This document shows positions 8,202 through 16,762 of a stretch of 64,000 nt of DNA, one piece after another. Under the pieces are notes generated by a model. The model worked only from the letters and a program-made list of their open reading frames with translations, ran no database searches and had not been told where the DNA came from. This stretch comes from Microvirga flavescens. GTDB lineage: Bacteria > Pseudomonadota > Alphaproteobacteria > Rhizobiales > Beijerinckiaceae. A program made the translations under genes and the position numbers. The stretch is from contig NZ_QMKH01000007.1 in NCBI RefSeq assembly GCF_003290125.1, forward strand, positions 140,136 through 204,135, read 5' to 3'. Position 1 is the first letter of the stretch. Every line of letters begins with the position of its first letter.

Positions 8202-9706
8202 CAGGCCTTCGGCAGGCTGATGCGGCCGGCGGCGTTCTCAATCACCTGACCGACGGCGAAAAGCGTCTCCTCGTCGAAGGCGCGGCCGATGAGCTGGAGG
8301 CCGAGGGGCAGACCCTGTGAGTCGAGACCGGCGGGCACCGCGAGGCCGGGAAGGCCCGCCATGTTCACGGTCACCGTGAAGATGTCGTTGAGATACATCT
8401 CCACCGGATCGCCCGAGCCCTTCTCACCGATGCCGAAGGCGGCGGACGGCGTTGCGGGGGTGAGGATGGCGTGGACGCCCGACGCATAAACCTTCTCGAA
8501 GTCCTGCTTGATGAGCGTGCGGATCTTCTGCGCGCGGACGTAGTAGGCGTCGTAATAGCCCGCCGAGAGCACGTAGGTGCCGATCATGATGCGGCGCTTG
8601 ACCTCGCGGCCGAAGCCTTCGGCGCGGGTTTTCTCGTACATGTCCGCGATGTCCTTACCCGGAACGCGCAGGCCGTAGCGCACGCCGTCGTAACGGGCGA
8701 GGTTCGAGGAAGCTTCCGCAGGCGCGACGATGTAGTAAGCCGGAAGCGCGTATTTCGTGTGCGGCAGCGAAACATCAACGATTTCGGCGCCGGCCTCACG
8801 CAGCCACTGGATGCCCTGCTCCCAGAGCTTCTCGATCTCAGGCGCCATGCCATCGACGCGGTATTCCTTCGGAATGCCGATCTTCAGGCCCTTCACGCCA
8901 CGCGAGACGGCAGCCTCGAAATCCGGCACCGGCAGATCGACGCAGGTCGTGTCCTTGGCGTCCGGACCGGACATGGAGCGCAGCATGATCGCGGCATCGC
9001 GCACGGTGCGGGCAATCGGCCCGGCCTGATCGAGGGACGAGGCGAAGGCCACCGTGCCCCAGCGGGAGCAACGGCCATAAGTCGGCTTGATGCCGACGGT
9101 GCCGGTGAAGGCTGCAGGCTGACGGATGGAGCCGCCCGTGTCCGTCGCCGTCGCGCCAAGGCACAGATGCGCCGCGACAGCCGCCGCCGAGCCGCCCGAG
9201 GAGCCGCCGGGAACGAGGTGCGCGCCCTCGACGGCGCCCGATGCGCCAGCGCCCACATTCGAACCCTGACGTCGCCAGGGCGACACAACCGGGCCGAAGG
9301 CGCTGGTTTCGTTGGACGAGCCCATCGCGAACTCGTCCATGTTGAGCTTGCCGAGCATCACCGCGCCGTCGTTCCAGAGGTTCTGGGTGACGGTCGACTC
9401 ATAGGATGGCTTGAAGGTCTTGAGGATGTTGGAGCCGGCGGTGGACACAACGTCCTTGGTGCAGAACAGGTCCTTGATGCCAAGGGGAATGCCTTCCAGC
9501 GGACGCGCCTCGCCCTTGGCGATCTTCTCGTCGGAGGCCTTGGCCATGGCGAGCGCCTGTTCCGGCGTCTCCAGCACATAGGCGTTGAGCGCCCTCGCCT
9601 TCTCGATGGCCGCGATGTGGGCCTTAGCGATCTCGGTCGCGGAGAAGGTCTTGGCCTTCAGGCCGTCGCGGGCCTCAGTAAGGGTGAGATGGGTGAGTTC
9701 GGTCAC
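8195..9706 (-). CDS. gatA: Asp-tRNA(Asn)/Glu-tRNA(Gln) amidotransferase subunit A
   Basis: A 503-aa amidase-signature enzyme that releases ammonia from glutamine for transamidation in the GatCAB complex. The Ser-cisSer-Lys triad is visible: Lys78 in [10 protein letters not shown], Ser169 in [14 protein letters not shown], and nucleophile Ser193 in [11 protein letters not shown] small Gly/Ala-rich insertion ([12 protein letters not shown], about 151-162) lies just before the serine loop, which many bacterial GatA proteins lack. It sits 83 nt downstream of gatC on the same strand. Confidence 0.96.
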   Translation of the reverse strand: MTELTHLTLTEARDGLKAKTFSATEIAKAHIAAIEKARALNAYVLETPEQALAMAKASDEKIAKGEARPLEGIPLGIKDLFCTKDVVSTAGSNILKTFKPSYESTVTQNLWNDGAVMLGKLNMDEFAMGSSNETSAFGPVVSPWRRQGSNVGAGASGAVEGAHLVPGGSSGGSAAAVAAHLCLGATATDTGGSIRQPAAFTGTVGIKPTYGRCSRWGTVAFASSLDQAGPIARTVRDAAIMLRSMSGPDAKDTTCVDLPVPDFEAAVSRGVKGLKIGIPKEYRVDGMAPEIEKLWEQGIQWLREAGAEIVDVSLPHTKYALPAYYIVAPAEASSNLARYDGVRYGLRVPGKDIADMYEKTRAEGFGREVKRRIMIGTYVLSAGYYDAYYVRAQKIRTLIKQDFEKVYASGVHAILTPATPSAAFGIGEKGSGDPVEMYLNDIFTVTVNMAGLPGLAVPAGLDSQGLPLGLQLIGRAFDEETLFAVGQVIENAAGRISLPKAWW

Positions 9707-9789
9707 GGGCTTGATCTTTCAATCAGCGTCTTGGCCGGGCGGTCCCGGCCATCCACGCCTTGTTCCTGACGGGATGGTGAGGCTCGAGG

Positions 9790-10077
9790 CTACTCGACCA
9801 CCTTAGGCACGACGAAGAAGTGATCCTCCGTCACGGGGGCGTTGCGGACGATATCGTCGACGATCCCGCCATCGGTGACGCCGTCCTGGCGCTTCTTCAT
9901 CGCCATCGGGGTCACGGACGTCATGGGTTCCACGCCGTCCACATTCACTTCGTTGAGTTGCTCGACGAAGGAGAGAATGGCGTTCAGTTCGCCCTGAAGG
10001 TGGGGAACGTCCTGCTCCGTCACTGCAATGCGTGCCAGCCGCGCGATGCGCCGGACCGTGTTCTGATCGACCGACAT
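9790..10077 (-). CDS. gatC: Asp-tRNA(Asn)/Glu-tRNA(Gln) amidotransferase subunit C
   Basis: A 95-aa GatC starting at ATG 10077 ([17 protein letters not shown]), the usual family start; the frame stays open to 10164. GatC wraps around the GatA-GatB interface and stabilises GatA. Conserved parts are [34 protein letters not shown] and the C-terminal [11 protein letters not shown]. It heads the gatC-gatA transcript. Organisms with GatCAB often lack GlnRS and make Gln-tRNA(Gln) indirectly, so a tRNA-Gln in the same window is a fitting neighbour. Confidence 0.95.
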   Translation of the reverse strand: MSVDQNTVRRIARLARIAVTEQDVPHLQGELNAILSFVEQLNEVNVDGVEPMTSVTPMAMKKRQDGVTDGGIVDDIVRNAPVTEDHFFVVPKVVE

Positions 10078-10165
10078 GGATGGCCAACCCCTTTTGTGTG
10101 CGTTTCGGCGGCTATAACACCCGGCCGCCTCAAGGGGCAATGTCGGAGTGTCACGGTTTCTCAAT

Positions 10166-10269
10166 CCTCATCCTGAGGAGCCGCGCCAGCGGCGTCTCGA
10201 AGGAGGTTCCAGCGCGCACTGAAGACGCCTCGCCCTTCGAGACGGCCTGACGGCCTCCTCAGGGTGAGG
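10166..10269 (+). repeat. Dispersed intergenic palindromic repeat, copy 1
   Basis: A 104-bp element bounded by CCTCATCCTGAGGAG and, inverted, CTCCTCAGGGTGAGG, with internal arms GGCGTCTCGAAGGAGG and CCTTCGAGACGGCC. It is largely self-complementary and fills the gap between gatC and the MBL-hydrolase gene. A second copy is at 54272-54379. Similar elements are widespread in Rhizobiales intergenic DNA, from recollection of the group. Confidence 0.85.
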
Positions 10270-10291
10270 CTATTTAAAAGTCACGCTTCCC

Positions 10292-10990
10292 TCAAATCCT
10301 CACGCCGACCGTCTTATGCGGCACGATGACCTGCGTGCCCTTGCCGTCGAGGGCCGCAACGAAGCGGTCGGCGTTGGGCAGAATCATCGGGAATGAGCCG
10401 TAGTGGCAGGGAATGGCCGCCTTGAGCTTGAAGTACCGCTGCACGGCGAGCGCGGCGACCTCCGGCCCCATCGTGAAGCGGTCGCCGATGGGGACCAGCG
10501 CCACGTCGGGCTGATGGATCTCGGCGATCAGGCCCATGTCCCCGAAGATGTCCGTGTCGCCCATGTGGTAGACCGTCGGCTCGCCGGGAGCCTTGACGAT
10601 AATGCCGTTGGCGCTGCCGAGGGGAAAGTTCACCCCCATTTCCACGAGGCCCGCCGAATGGTCGGCCCTGACCAGCGTGACGCTGAAGCCGCCCTGCTCC
10701 GTGGTGCCGCCGGTGTTCATGGGGTCGAACTTCTCGAGCCCCTGCGAGGCGAAATACATGCACAGGTCGAAATTCGTGACGACGGTCGCGCCGGTCTTCT
10801 TGGCGATGTCGAGGGTATCGCCCACATGATCGCCGTGGCCGTGGGTGACGAGGATATGCGTCACGCCTTCGGTGGCCTTGTCCCTGCTGCCCTCGAAGGC
10901 GGGATTTCCGGTGAAGAAGGGATCGATCAGCACGACCTTGTCGGCGAAATCGAGCCTGAACGCGGAATGGCCGAACCAGGTGATCTTCAT
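10292..10990 (-). CDS. Metal-dependent hydrolase, MBL fold, UPF0173 family
   Basis: A 232-aa metallo-beta-lactamase-fold protein beginning [20 protein letters not shown], typical of the UPF0173 (YtkL-like) family. The metal-binding motif [10 protein letters not shown] is at about residues 49-58. Further ligands are His111 in RADHSAG, the Asp of YHMGDTDIF, and the His of CHYGSFP. Members are putative Zn/Mn hydrolases without a settled substrate. Length is normal for the family. It stands alone between a dispersed repeat and ruvX on the opposite strand. Confidence 0.92.
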   Translation of the reverse strand: MKITWFGHSAFRLDFADKVVLIDPFFTGNPAFEGSRDKATEGVTHILVTHGHGDHVGDTLDIAKKTGATVVTNFDLCMYFASQGLEKFDPMNTGGTTEQGGFSVTLVRADHSAGLVEMGVNFPLGSANGIIVKAPGEPTVYHMGDTDIFGDMGLIAEIHQPDVALVPIGDRFTMGPEVAALAVQRYFKLKAAIPCHYGSFPMILPNADRFVAALDGKGTQVIVPHKTVGVRI

Positions 10991-11267
10991 GCGCGGATCC
11001 TCGAGCTTGGGTTGAGGTCACAAATGGGGTGACCGGCGGGCGTGACTATATGCAGAACCGGAAAAGGCCGCAGGGATCAAGTCTCATCCCCTCTCTGGAT
11101 CTTTCGCCGCCGTTCTGGCACTTCACAGATCCGGGAGGCGGATGCGCCAGGCTTCGAATCGTTGCCGTGCGAGGAGAGTTGGACCAGCCTCCTTTCAAAG
11201 AAACATCGCCTGAGCGCTCCCGAGGCGACCTCGCATCGAGGAAGTGGGGAACGAGGAGGCCTGTTCC

Positions 11268-11822
11268 ATGACCGCCAAGGACAACGAATTGCTCAAGCTG
11301 ATCGAGCAATTGCCGCCGAGGGCGCGCCTGATAGGCGTCGATCTCGGCACCAAGACCATCGGCCTCGCCTTGTCCGACATCGAGCGGCGGATCGCGACAC
11401 CACTGGAGACGATCAAGCGCGTCAAGTTCACGCCGGATGCGCAGCGCATCAAGGAGCTGATCGAGCAGCACGACGTGGGCGGGCTCGTCATCGGCCTGCC
11501 GCTGAACATGGACGGCACGGAGGGCCCGCGCTCGCAGGCGACGCGGGCCTTCGCGCGCAACCTCGCCCCGCTGATTTCAAGACCGATCATGTTCTGGGAC
11601 GAGCGCCTGTCCACGGTGGCCGTGACCCGCACCTTGCTCGACGCGGACACCTCTCGCGCCAAGCGCGCGGAGGCGGTGGACAAGATGGCGGCGGCCTACA
11701 TCCTGCAGGGCGCGCTCGACCGTTATGAGCGGCTATGCGCCGAGCAGGAGGAATTATCCGACGAGTTCCTGACCGATACGGATGTGGAAACGCCGCCCAC
11801 AGGCGGCGCTCTCGATCTCTAA
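11268..11822 (+). CDS. ruvX: Putative Holliday junction resolvase / pre-16S rRNA nuclease YqgF
   Basis: A 184-aa YqgF protein. ATG 11268 is chosen because GAGGAGG lies 8 nt upstream; the frame opens earlier at 11244. The RNase H-like core shows [15 protein letters not shown] with the first catalytic Asp, then [18 protein letters not shown] and [11 protein letters not shown] with the conserved Asp-Glu, and [15 protein letters not shown]. YqgF processes the 5' end of 16S rRNA and has been proposed to resolve Holliday junctions. A C-terminal tail of about 30 residues ([18 protein letters not shown]) exceeds the minimal family length. Confidence 0.92.
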   Translation: MTAKDNELLKLIEQLPPRARLIGVDLGTKTIGLALSDIERRIATPLETIKRVKFTPDAQRIKELIEQHDVGGLVIGLPLNMDGTEGPRSQATRAFARNLAPLISRPIMFWDERLSTVAVTRTLLDADTSRAKRAEAVDKMAAAYILQGALDRYERLCAEQEELSDEFLTDTDVETPPTGGALDL

Positions 11823-11830
11823 GGGCGTTC

Positions 11831-11860
11831 CAAAAAGAAACGGCGGGTCGAAACCCGCCG
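11831..11860 (-). terminator. Terminator of the Pro/Tyr-rich protein gene (bidirectional)
   Basis: A perfect 8-bp hairpin CGGCGGGT-CGAA-ACCCGCCG (11841-11860). On the minus strand it is followed by TTTCTTTTT, so it best terminates the 11869-12255 gene; it also lies just after the ruvX stop. Confidence 0.8.
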
Positions 11861-11868
11861 TCTGAAGC

Positions 11869-12255
11869 TTAGAAGCCGTGCGTCTTGTTCCAGGTGCGGA
11901 CGCGCTCTTTCTGGATTTCCTTCTGATTACGGCGGTAATCCTTCACGTAATCCTTGGCCGCTTCCTTGTCATAGTAGTAGCCGGGCGGCGGCGGAGCGCG
12001 GCGATAGCCATAGCGCGGCGGCGGGCCGTAATAGGCCGGCGGGGGTGGCGGCGGATAATAGGCGCGCGGCGGCGGGCCGTAATAGACCGGCGGAGGCGGC
12101 GGCGGCTCGTCGTCGAAGAACAGGAACTGAACGTCCTGGACAACCGGTCCCCATCCCGCCGAACCGGCGGCGGAAACGGGCGCGGCCTGAGCGCCGAGGC
12201 TCGCGAAGGTGAGCCCCGCGGCAACGGTGCCGGCAATCCACATGCCAAGTTTCAT
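11869..12255 (-). CDS. Secreted Pro/Tyr-rich protein, paralog of 12392-12706
   Basis: A 128-aa exported protein. Residues 1-24 are a signal peptide ending LGAQA. The middle (about 50-95) is a repetitive Pro/Tyr segment built from units such as VYYGPPPRAYYPPPPP. The last 36 residues are charged and helical: YYYDKEAAKDYVKDYRRNQK, then EIQKERVRTWNKTHGF. That C-terminal module is repeated almost residue for residue in the next gene upstream, so the two are paralogs with different N-termini. No catalytic motif is visible; a role in the cell envelope is likely but inferred. Confidence 0.75.
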   Translation of the reverse strand: MKLGMWIAGTVAAGLTFASLGAQAAPVSAAGSAGWGPVVQDVQFLFFDDEPPPPPPVYYGPPPRAYYPPPPPPAYYGPPPRYGYRRAPPPPGYYYDKEAAKDYVKDYRRNQKEIQKERVRTWNKTHGF

Positions 12256-12362
12256 TTCGTCGTCTCCTCGCGCGAATCATGAGGTCATGACCGCGAATTG
12301 TGGATTTGTAGCTACACCAGCACTGTTGAACGAGTGATGAATTAATTGTTCAGGTTGGTCGG

Positions 12363-12385
12363 CAAAAAACCCTCCCCGGAGGCCG
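12363..12385 (-). terminator. Terminator of the paralogous lipoprotein gene
   Basis: On the minus strand a short CCTCC-GG-GGAGG hairpin is followed by GTTTTTTG, directly after the stop of the 12392-12706 gene. Confidence 0.7.
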
Positions 12386-12391
12386 CGCACC

Positions 12392-12706
12392 CTAGAAGCC
12401 GTTGGCCTTGTTCCAGGCGCGGATCTGCTCCTTCTGGATCTCTTTCTGCGTCTCGCGGTAGTCCTTGACTGCCTCCTTCGCCGCCTCCTTGTCGTAGTAA
12501 TAGAGGGACGGCGGCGGCGGATGATAGACGTACCGGCGTGGAGCCGGTCGGCGCTCCTCCTCTTCATCCTGGTAGACGATGTATTGTGCCCTCTGTGACG
12601 ATCCTCCTGAAGAGATGGCTTCGACCGGAATAGTCCTGGGCTGCGCGCAAGCTGTCAGGAGTGTTCCAGCGGCGAAAGCGCAGGCAAGCAAGACCTCTTG
12701 CTTCAT
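12392..12706 (-). CDS. Small lipoprotein, paralog of 11869-12255
   Basis: A 104-aa lipoprotein. The lipobox LLTACAQP puts the lipidated Cys at residue 20. A Ser/Gln and acidic segment (YQDEEEERRPAPRR) and a short PPPP stretch lead to the C-terminal module YYYDKEAAKEAVKDYRETQK and EIQKEQIRAWNKANGF, matching the 36-residue end of the neighbouring gene at most positions. One paralog is a soluble exported protein and the other is lipid-anchored, so the shared module would be shown at two places in the envelope. Function is unknown. Confidence 0.78.
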   Translation of the reverse strand: MKQEVLLACAFAAGTLLTACAQPRTIPVEAISSGGSSQRAQYIVYQDEEEERRPAPRRYVYHPPPPSLYYYDKEAAKEAVKDYRETQKEIQKEQIRAWNKANGF

Positions 12707-12864
12707 GGTCTTCTCTTTATGTGTTCTTGTCTTTTCGTGCGATCAAAGCCGCTCACGGCCTCGCAACGCTTTTCCGTTACGACTACGTCGTTGAACCGCG
12801 CATGAATCGAGCATTCATGAAAGCGTGAGCCGGAATGAAAAGCCCGAAGATTTAGAGAGGTCTG

Positions 12865-13254
12865 TCACATCCCCCAGTAGTACGGCATTCGCCAGTAATC
12901 GTGCAGCTCGCGCTCCCGCTCCCGGTCGGACCAGTCGTAGTCCCGCCCCGTGTCACGATAGAAGTCCGGAGCGCCGCTCAATTCCTCCTCGGTGATGTCG
13001 GTGCGATAGCCGCCGAGGCTGGTGTCGTATTTCAGCTTGGCCCAGGGGATGGTGTAGGCCTCCTCCCCAAGCCCGAGAAAGCCCCCGAAGGTCATGACCG
13101 CATAAGCGACCTTGCCCGTTTCCTTCTCGATCATCAGCCGGTCGACGGTTCCGATCTTGTGGCCATTCGGATCAAAGACCTTCGTGCCCTCGACACGGTC
13201 GCTGTCGATCAAAGGATTTGCCGAGACGGATTGACTCGCTGCCAGCGTTGCCAT
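12865..13254 (-). CDS. PRC-barrel domain protein
   Basis: A 129-aa cytosolic PRC-barrel protein. ATG 13254 is chosen because GAGGAG lies 8 nt upstream; an open frame continues to 13317. The PRC-barrel spans about residues 15-80: NPLIDSDRVEGTKVFDPNGH, then KIGTVDRLMIEKETGKVAY and AVMTFGGFLGLGEE. The tail is rich in Asp, Arg, Tyr and Trp (RDYDWSDREREREL, ending YYWGM). PRC-barrel proteins occur in rRNA maturation and photosynthesis and as stand-alone stress proteins in Rhizobiales; this one is of the last type. Confidence 0.88.
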   Translation of the reverse strand: MATLAASQSVSANPLIDSDRVEGTKVFDPNGHKIGTVDRLMIEKETGKVAYAVMTFGGFLGLGEEAYTIPWAKLKYDTSLGGYRTDITEEELSGAPDFYRDTGRDYDWSDRERERELHDYWRMPYYWGM

Positions 13255-13350
13255 TGCCCAATCTCCTCTCACTGTGTGCCCGGGAGAAGCGCGTGAATGG
13301 CAGAGGGTTCCCGACATGCGGCACTAAGTTTTTCGCGGCACGGCACCCCA

Positions 13351-13383
13351 AAAGCAAAGAAGGCCCCGTTCCAACGGGGCCTT
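13351..13383 (-). terminator. Terminator of the PCu(A)C gene
   Basis: A perfect inverted repeat AAGGCCCCGTT / AACGGGGCCTT around 13360-13382. On the minus strand it is followed by CTTTGCTTTT. It lies 20 nt beyond the stop of the copper chaperone gene. Confidence 0.82.
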
Positions 13384-13402
13384 CCTGATACGCATCCGGA
13401 GA

Positions 13403-13897
13403 TCAGTGCTTCATATCCTTGTGCTCACTCCCACCGGGGCTTCCCATCCCTTCCACGGCGAATTGCACCTGCACCGTACCCGCCTTCTCAAAAGTGAGCG
13501 TGCCCTGGAATGCCTCGCCCTCCTTGATGGGCTTTTTCAGGTCCATGAGCATGAGGTGGTAAGAGCCGGGCTTGAATGTGACGGAGCCCTTGGCCGGGAC
13601 AGCGATGCCGTTCGGCAAATGGCGCATGGTCATCGTGCCGTTGTTCACCGCCATTTCGTGGATCTCGGTGCGCCCTGCGATTTCAGCGCTCACCGCGATC
13701 AGGCGATCTTCCGTATCGCCCTCATTCTTGATGGTGAGATAGCCGCCGCCGACCTGCGCGCCGGCGGGCGTGGCCCGTGACCAGGGATGCTTGATCTCGA
13801 GGGATCCGACTTTGAACTCGTGCGCCAGTGCGCCCTGCGCGGCCACGAGGAGGAATGCGCCGGCAAGGGCGGCACGGGAGAGAGACTTGTTGAACAT
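13403..13897 (-). CDS. Periplasmic copper chaperone PCu(A)C
   Basis: A 164-aa exported protein. ATG 13897 is chosen because GGAG lies 6 nt upstream. A signal peptide ends AAQGALA, and mature HEFKVGSLEIKHPWSRATP is the typical PCu(A)C opening. Copper-ligand motifs are present: IHEM followed by TMTMRHL, then HLMLMDLKKP; the family binds Cu(I) with an H(M)X10MX21HXM arrangement. A His-rich end (SEHKDMKH) adds possible ligands. PCu(A)C delivers copper to the CuA site of cytochrome oxidase. The DUF2946 gene lies 109 nt upstream on the same strand, a common copper-related pairing. Confidence 0.92.
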   Translation of the reverse strand: MFNKSLSRAALAGAFLLVAAQGALAHEFKVGSLEIKHPWSRATPAGAQVGGGYLTIKNEGDTEDRLIAVSAEIAGRTEIHEMAVNNGTMTMRHLPNGIAVPAKGSVTFKPGSYHLMLMDLKKPIKEGEAFQGTLTFEKAGTVQVQFAVEGMGSPGGSEHKDMKH

Positions 13898-14006
13898 GGT
13901 TTGCTCCGCATGAGCAGGTGCCTTGCGTTTCGAAACGCGCAGCACCGGAAAAGAATGATTGGTTGAGAATGTCCGGCCCCGGCATGGCGGCAGGACGATA
14001 GCGGCC

Positions 14007-14396
14007 TTAGCCCCTCAACGGCGGAGCGCGCGGATTGCCCGGCGTACGGAAAGAGATCGCGACGACCTGATGATCCCGCACGGGGATCGCGGCGGCGGAC
14101 GCGACGATGGGAAGATCGAGAAACGTGACGAACTGAGGCGGTGGCGCAAGCGCCGAGCCGAACATGCCGCAGCCGAGAATGCAGCAATTGGGAAGATGCG
14201 TCTTTCCCGAAGACGCATCCCCATCCTGTTGGGCCACAGGGTTGGTGAGGCAGAGAACGGCGTGGGCATCGCCCGTCTGCAAGGGGGCGGCCGCACTTCC
14301 AAGCGTCAGGCCGACGAGCAGCGTCTGGACGGCAATAAGATAGGCCGCGGCAACCGCGACCCATGACGCCCATCCCTTTTTGCGCTGCGCTGCCAC
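14007..14396 (-). CDS. DUF2946 family protein
   Basis: A 129-aa protein starting at GTG 14396. An N-terminal membrane helix or signal (WVAVAAAYLIAVQTLLVGL) is followed by a conserved Cys region, VLCLTNP and CCILGCGMFG, characteristic of DUF2946. These proteins often sit beside copper chaperones and TonB receptors, and the Cys motif suggests metal or thiol chemistry; no activity has been established. It is probably co-transcribed with the PCu(A)C gene. The 14397-14619 gap upstream is shared with the divergent patatin gene. Confidence 0.8.
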   Translation of the reverse strand: MAAQRKKGWASWVAVAAAYLIAVQTLLVGLTLGSAAAPLQTGDAHAVLCLTNPVAQQDGDASSGKTHLPNCCILGCGMFGSALAPPPQFVTFLDLPIVASAAAIPVRDHQVVAISFRTPGNPRAPPLRG

Positions 14397-14619
14397 GCCG
14401 TGCGCCCCTTTTCGTGTTTCGTCATAGAAGAGGACTGTCGCATACCGGCATCGCCAGCTTTTCTCAAGCGTCCGCGCCGCGCTGCGTCACACAGGACAAG
14501 ATGCCTCACCCTGCCACTGTGAGCCTGCATCGTCATTGACCTTTTGCCCATGGGCCCATTTCATGGGGGCTTAACGTTCCGGCGATCATTCAGGAGGGCG
14601 GGCAGCCGCTGAGAACCTC

Positions 14620-15798
14620 ATGGTGGCAACGCGACTGAAGAAAGATCATCGGAACGCCAAGCGCCCGCCCTTCGAGTGCATCGCCCTGCTGCTTCAGGGT
14701 GGCGGCGCGCTCGGCGCTTATCAGGGCGGCGTTTATGAAGCCCTCACGGAAGCGAACCTCCATCCCGATTGGGTCACCGGTATTTCCATCGGCGCGGTGA
14801 ACGCGGCAATCATCGCGGGCAATGCGCCCTCTGAGCGGGTCGCCAACCTGCGCAAGTTCTGGGAGACGGTGAGCGACCAGCCGGAACTCGACCCGTTCAC
14901 GGAAACCTGGCACAGCATCTTTCAGGGCGACACGGCGCGCACCGCGGTCAACCAGTTCAACGCGGCGACGGCCCTGCTCAAGGGCGTGCCGGGCTTTTTC
15001 GAGCCGCGTGTCCCCTCCCCCTGGCTGGTGCCGCCCGGCTCGCCCAACGCGACGAGCTATTACGATACGAGCATTCTCAGGAGCACGCTCGAGTCGCTCG
15101 TCGATTTCGACCGCATCAATCGGGATGAAAATACGCGGCTGGCGCTCGGCACGGTCAACGTGCGCACAGGCAACTTCGTTTACTTCGACAGCCACACGCA
15201 CAACATCGGGCCTCAGCATGTCATGGCGAGCGGAGCCCTTCCGCCGGGGTTTCCGGCTGTCGAGATCGACGGCGAGTTCTTTTGGGATGGCGGCCTGGTT
15301 TCCAACACGCCGCTGCAATGGGTGACGCAGGTCAGCGGCTCGCGCCTCGACACCCTCGTCTTCCAGGTCGATTTGTGGAACGCGCGTGGAGAGATCCCGC
15401 GTGATCTCGGCGAGGTCGCCGTGCGGCAAAAGGAAATTCAGTTCTCCAGCCGCACACGCGCCAACACGGACGAATTCAAGCGATTGCAGCAGCTTCGCGT
15501 TGCTCTCGCCAGCCTTCTGGAACAACTGCCGCCGGAACTCGCCACGAGCGACGAGGCTAGGCTCCTGCGCCCTGCCGCCGACAGGAAGGTCTACAACATC
15601 GTTCACCTCATCTACCGCTCACGCCAATACGAGCGGCAGTTCAAGGATTACGAGTTTTCACGCCTCAGCATGGAGGAGCACTGGCGCGCGGGCTACAACG
15701 ATGCGGTGCGTACGCTGCGCCATCCTGAAATCTTCGAACGCCCGAGCACGCACGACGGCGTCGCGACGTTCGATTGCGCGCAGAGCGGTGTGGACTGA
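14620..15798 (+). CDS. Patatin-like phospholipase with DUF3734 C-terminus
   Basis: A 392-aa cytosolic patatin-fold hydrolase. The oxyanion loop is LLLQGGGALGAYQGG, the nucleophile elbow is GISIG with Ser56, and the dyad Asp223 is in FWDGGLVSN, where an Asn follows. The C-terminal ~120 residues (VRQKEIQFSSRTRANTDEF onward, with YNIVHLIYRSRQYE) match the DUF3734 extension. In alphaproteobacteria such proteins are often found near polyhydroxybutyrate metabolism genes; none is present here. It probably hydrolyses acyl lipids. The start has no strong ribosome site. Confidence 0.9.
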   Translation: MVATRLKKDHRNAKRPPFECIALLLQGGGALGAYQGGVYEALTEANLHPDWVTGISIGAVNAAIIAGNAPSERVANLRKFWETVSDQPELDPFTETWHSIFQGDTARTAVNQFNAATALLKGVPGFFEPRVPSPWLVPPGSPNATSYYDTSILRSTLESLVDFDRINRDENTRLALGTVNVRTGNFVYFDSHTHNIGPQHVMASGALPPGFPAVEIDGEFFWDGGLVSNTPLQWVTQVSGSRLDTLVFQVDLWNARGEIPRDLGEVAVRQKEIQFSSRTRANTDEFKRLQQLRVALASLLEQLPPELATSDEARLLRPAADRKVYNIVHLIYRSRQYERQFKDYEFSRLSMEEHWRAGYNDAVRTLRHPEIFERPSTHDGVATFDCAQSGVD

Positions 15799-15802
15799 CG
15801 GT

Positions 15803-16123
15803 TTAGCGCGTCGCCCCTTGAACACGAACGACGGCGCGCAACGGGCCGTACTCCATCTGGGTGCGGGCATCGATGCTCAAGCGCCCGTCTGCGCCGATGC
15901 GCGTGCTGTCGCCGGATCGCGACCGGGCGCTTCCCGTCACCACATCGGACCGGATGCGCCCTGAAATCCGGACGCAGGTTCTGGTCCCCTCCACGGCGAT
16001 GAAACCCGGCATGCACGTATGCGAAATGCCGGGAGGTGCGGAAGTCCCATCACGCGGCGAGGCTCCGGCAGCGCCCGGCACAGCCATGAGGAGCAGCGCA
16101 GGAAAGGCCCAACCCAGCTTCAT
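15803..16123 (-). CDS. 'Mini-porin': stand-alone N-terminal segment of a Porin_2 protein
   Basis: A 106-aa exported protein with its own signal peptide (MKLGWAFPALLLMAVPGAAG) and GGAG 8 nt before the ATG. After the signal, CMPGFIAVEGTRTCVRISGR (Cys37, Cys50) matches the start of the full porin at 16763 ([23 protein letters not shown]). The next stretch, GRLSIDARTQMEYGPLRAVV, matches GRIQLDNRTATAYGLLRAFV. Only two or three beta-strands exist, far too few for a barrel. It has a clean start and stop and coding-quality sequence, so it may be functional rather than debris; a truncated duplicate is the alternative. Confidence 0.7.
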   Translation of the reverse strand: MKLGWAFPALLLMAVPGAAGASPRDGTSAPPGISHTCMPGFIAVEGTRTCVRISGRIRSDVVTGSARSRSGDSTRIGADGRLSIDARTQMEYGPLRAVVRVQGATR

Positions 16124-16255
16124 CGTCCATGCTCCGTCTCGGCCAATGGGATGGCCTCAAAGCCCAATTTAAACCAACGCGACCCGTTGTCTAATGCTGC
16201 GGGAGGATTAGTTCCCGTTTAGCATCCGGGCAATGCGGCATGTGGGGAGAAGGAC

Positions 16256-16528
16256 ATGAAGCGGATTTCAGGCGCTCTGGCCATCGCGTTCCTGCTCTCG
16301 GCGCAGTGCCTGCCCGCCTCGGCGCAAAACGCTTCCGCCGGTGCCTTCGGATCGATGTCCCCGGGCGCTTACGGCAACGGCGGCGGTGGGCAAAGCGACT
16401 TCCAAACGGTCCGGGAAAGCATGGTCAAGAAGATGCGGGACGGCACTTATGCCGATCTCGTTCGGCAGGGCCAGGAAAACATGGATGCCTTTGTGCGCCT
16501 GAAAGAACGCGAGGCCGCCCGGCGCTAG
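16256..16528 (+). CDS. Small exported Gly-rich protein
   Basis: A 90-aa protein with AGAAGGA immediately upstream of ATG 16256. A signal peptide (MKRISGALAIAFLLSAQCLPASA) precedes a Gly/Ser/Ala segment (AGAFGSMSPGAYGNGGGG) and a charged helix (VRESMVKKMRDGTYADLV, then RQGQENMDAFVRLKEREAAR). No domain is recognised. It stands alone upstream of the porin gene. The 16529-16762 gap is AT-richer than the surroundings and holds the likely porin promoter. Confidence 0.7.
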   Translation: MKRISGALAIAFLLSAQCLPASAQNASAGAFGSMSPGAYGNGGGGQSDFQTVRESMVKKMRDGTYADLVRQGQENMDAFVRLKEREAARR

Positions 16529-16680
16529 AACATCCCCGATAACCTGCCCCTAAACTTTCCCGCTACTCAAACGCCATGATAGCGCTGCGTCTTCTCACAA
16601 GAGTAGCGAGCGCTGTCTTTTTTGCAGTTCAAGTTACCGATGACAAGCCAAAGACTAATATACTCATTGTTAAATTGCGG

Positions 16681-16709
16681 TTGACATAATCATCATTCCA
16701 AGTTGATCT
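16681..16709 (+). promoter_or_regulatory. Candidate sigma-70 promoter for the porin gene
   Basis: TTGACA at 16681-16686 is a perfect -35 box, followed after 17 nt by TGATCT (16704-16709), a weak -10. It lies 54 nt upstream of the porin ATG in an AT-rich stretch. Confidence 0.5.
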
Positions 16710-16762
16710 CCCAAGACATAACGGGCTCGCCCTCGTCTTAGGGAATAGTTGGAGTTCAGCCG

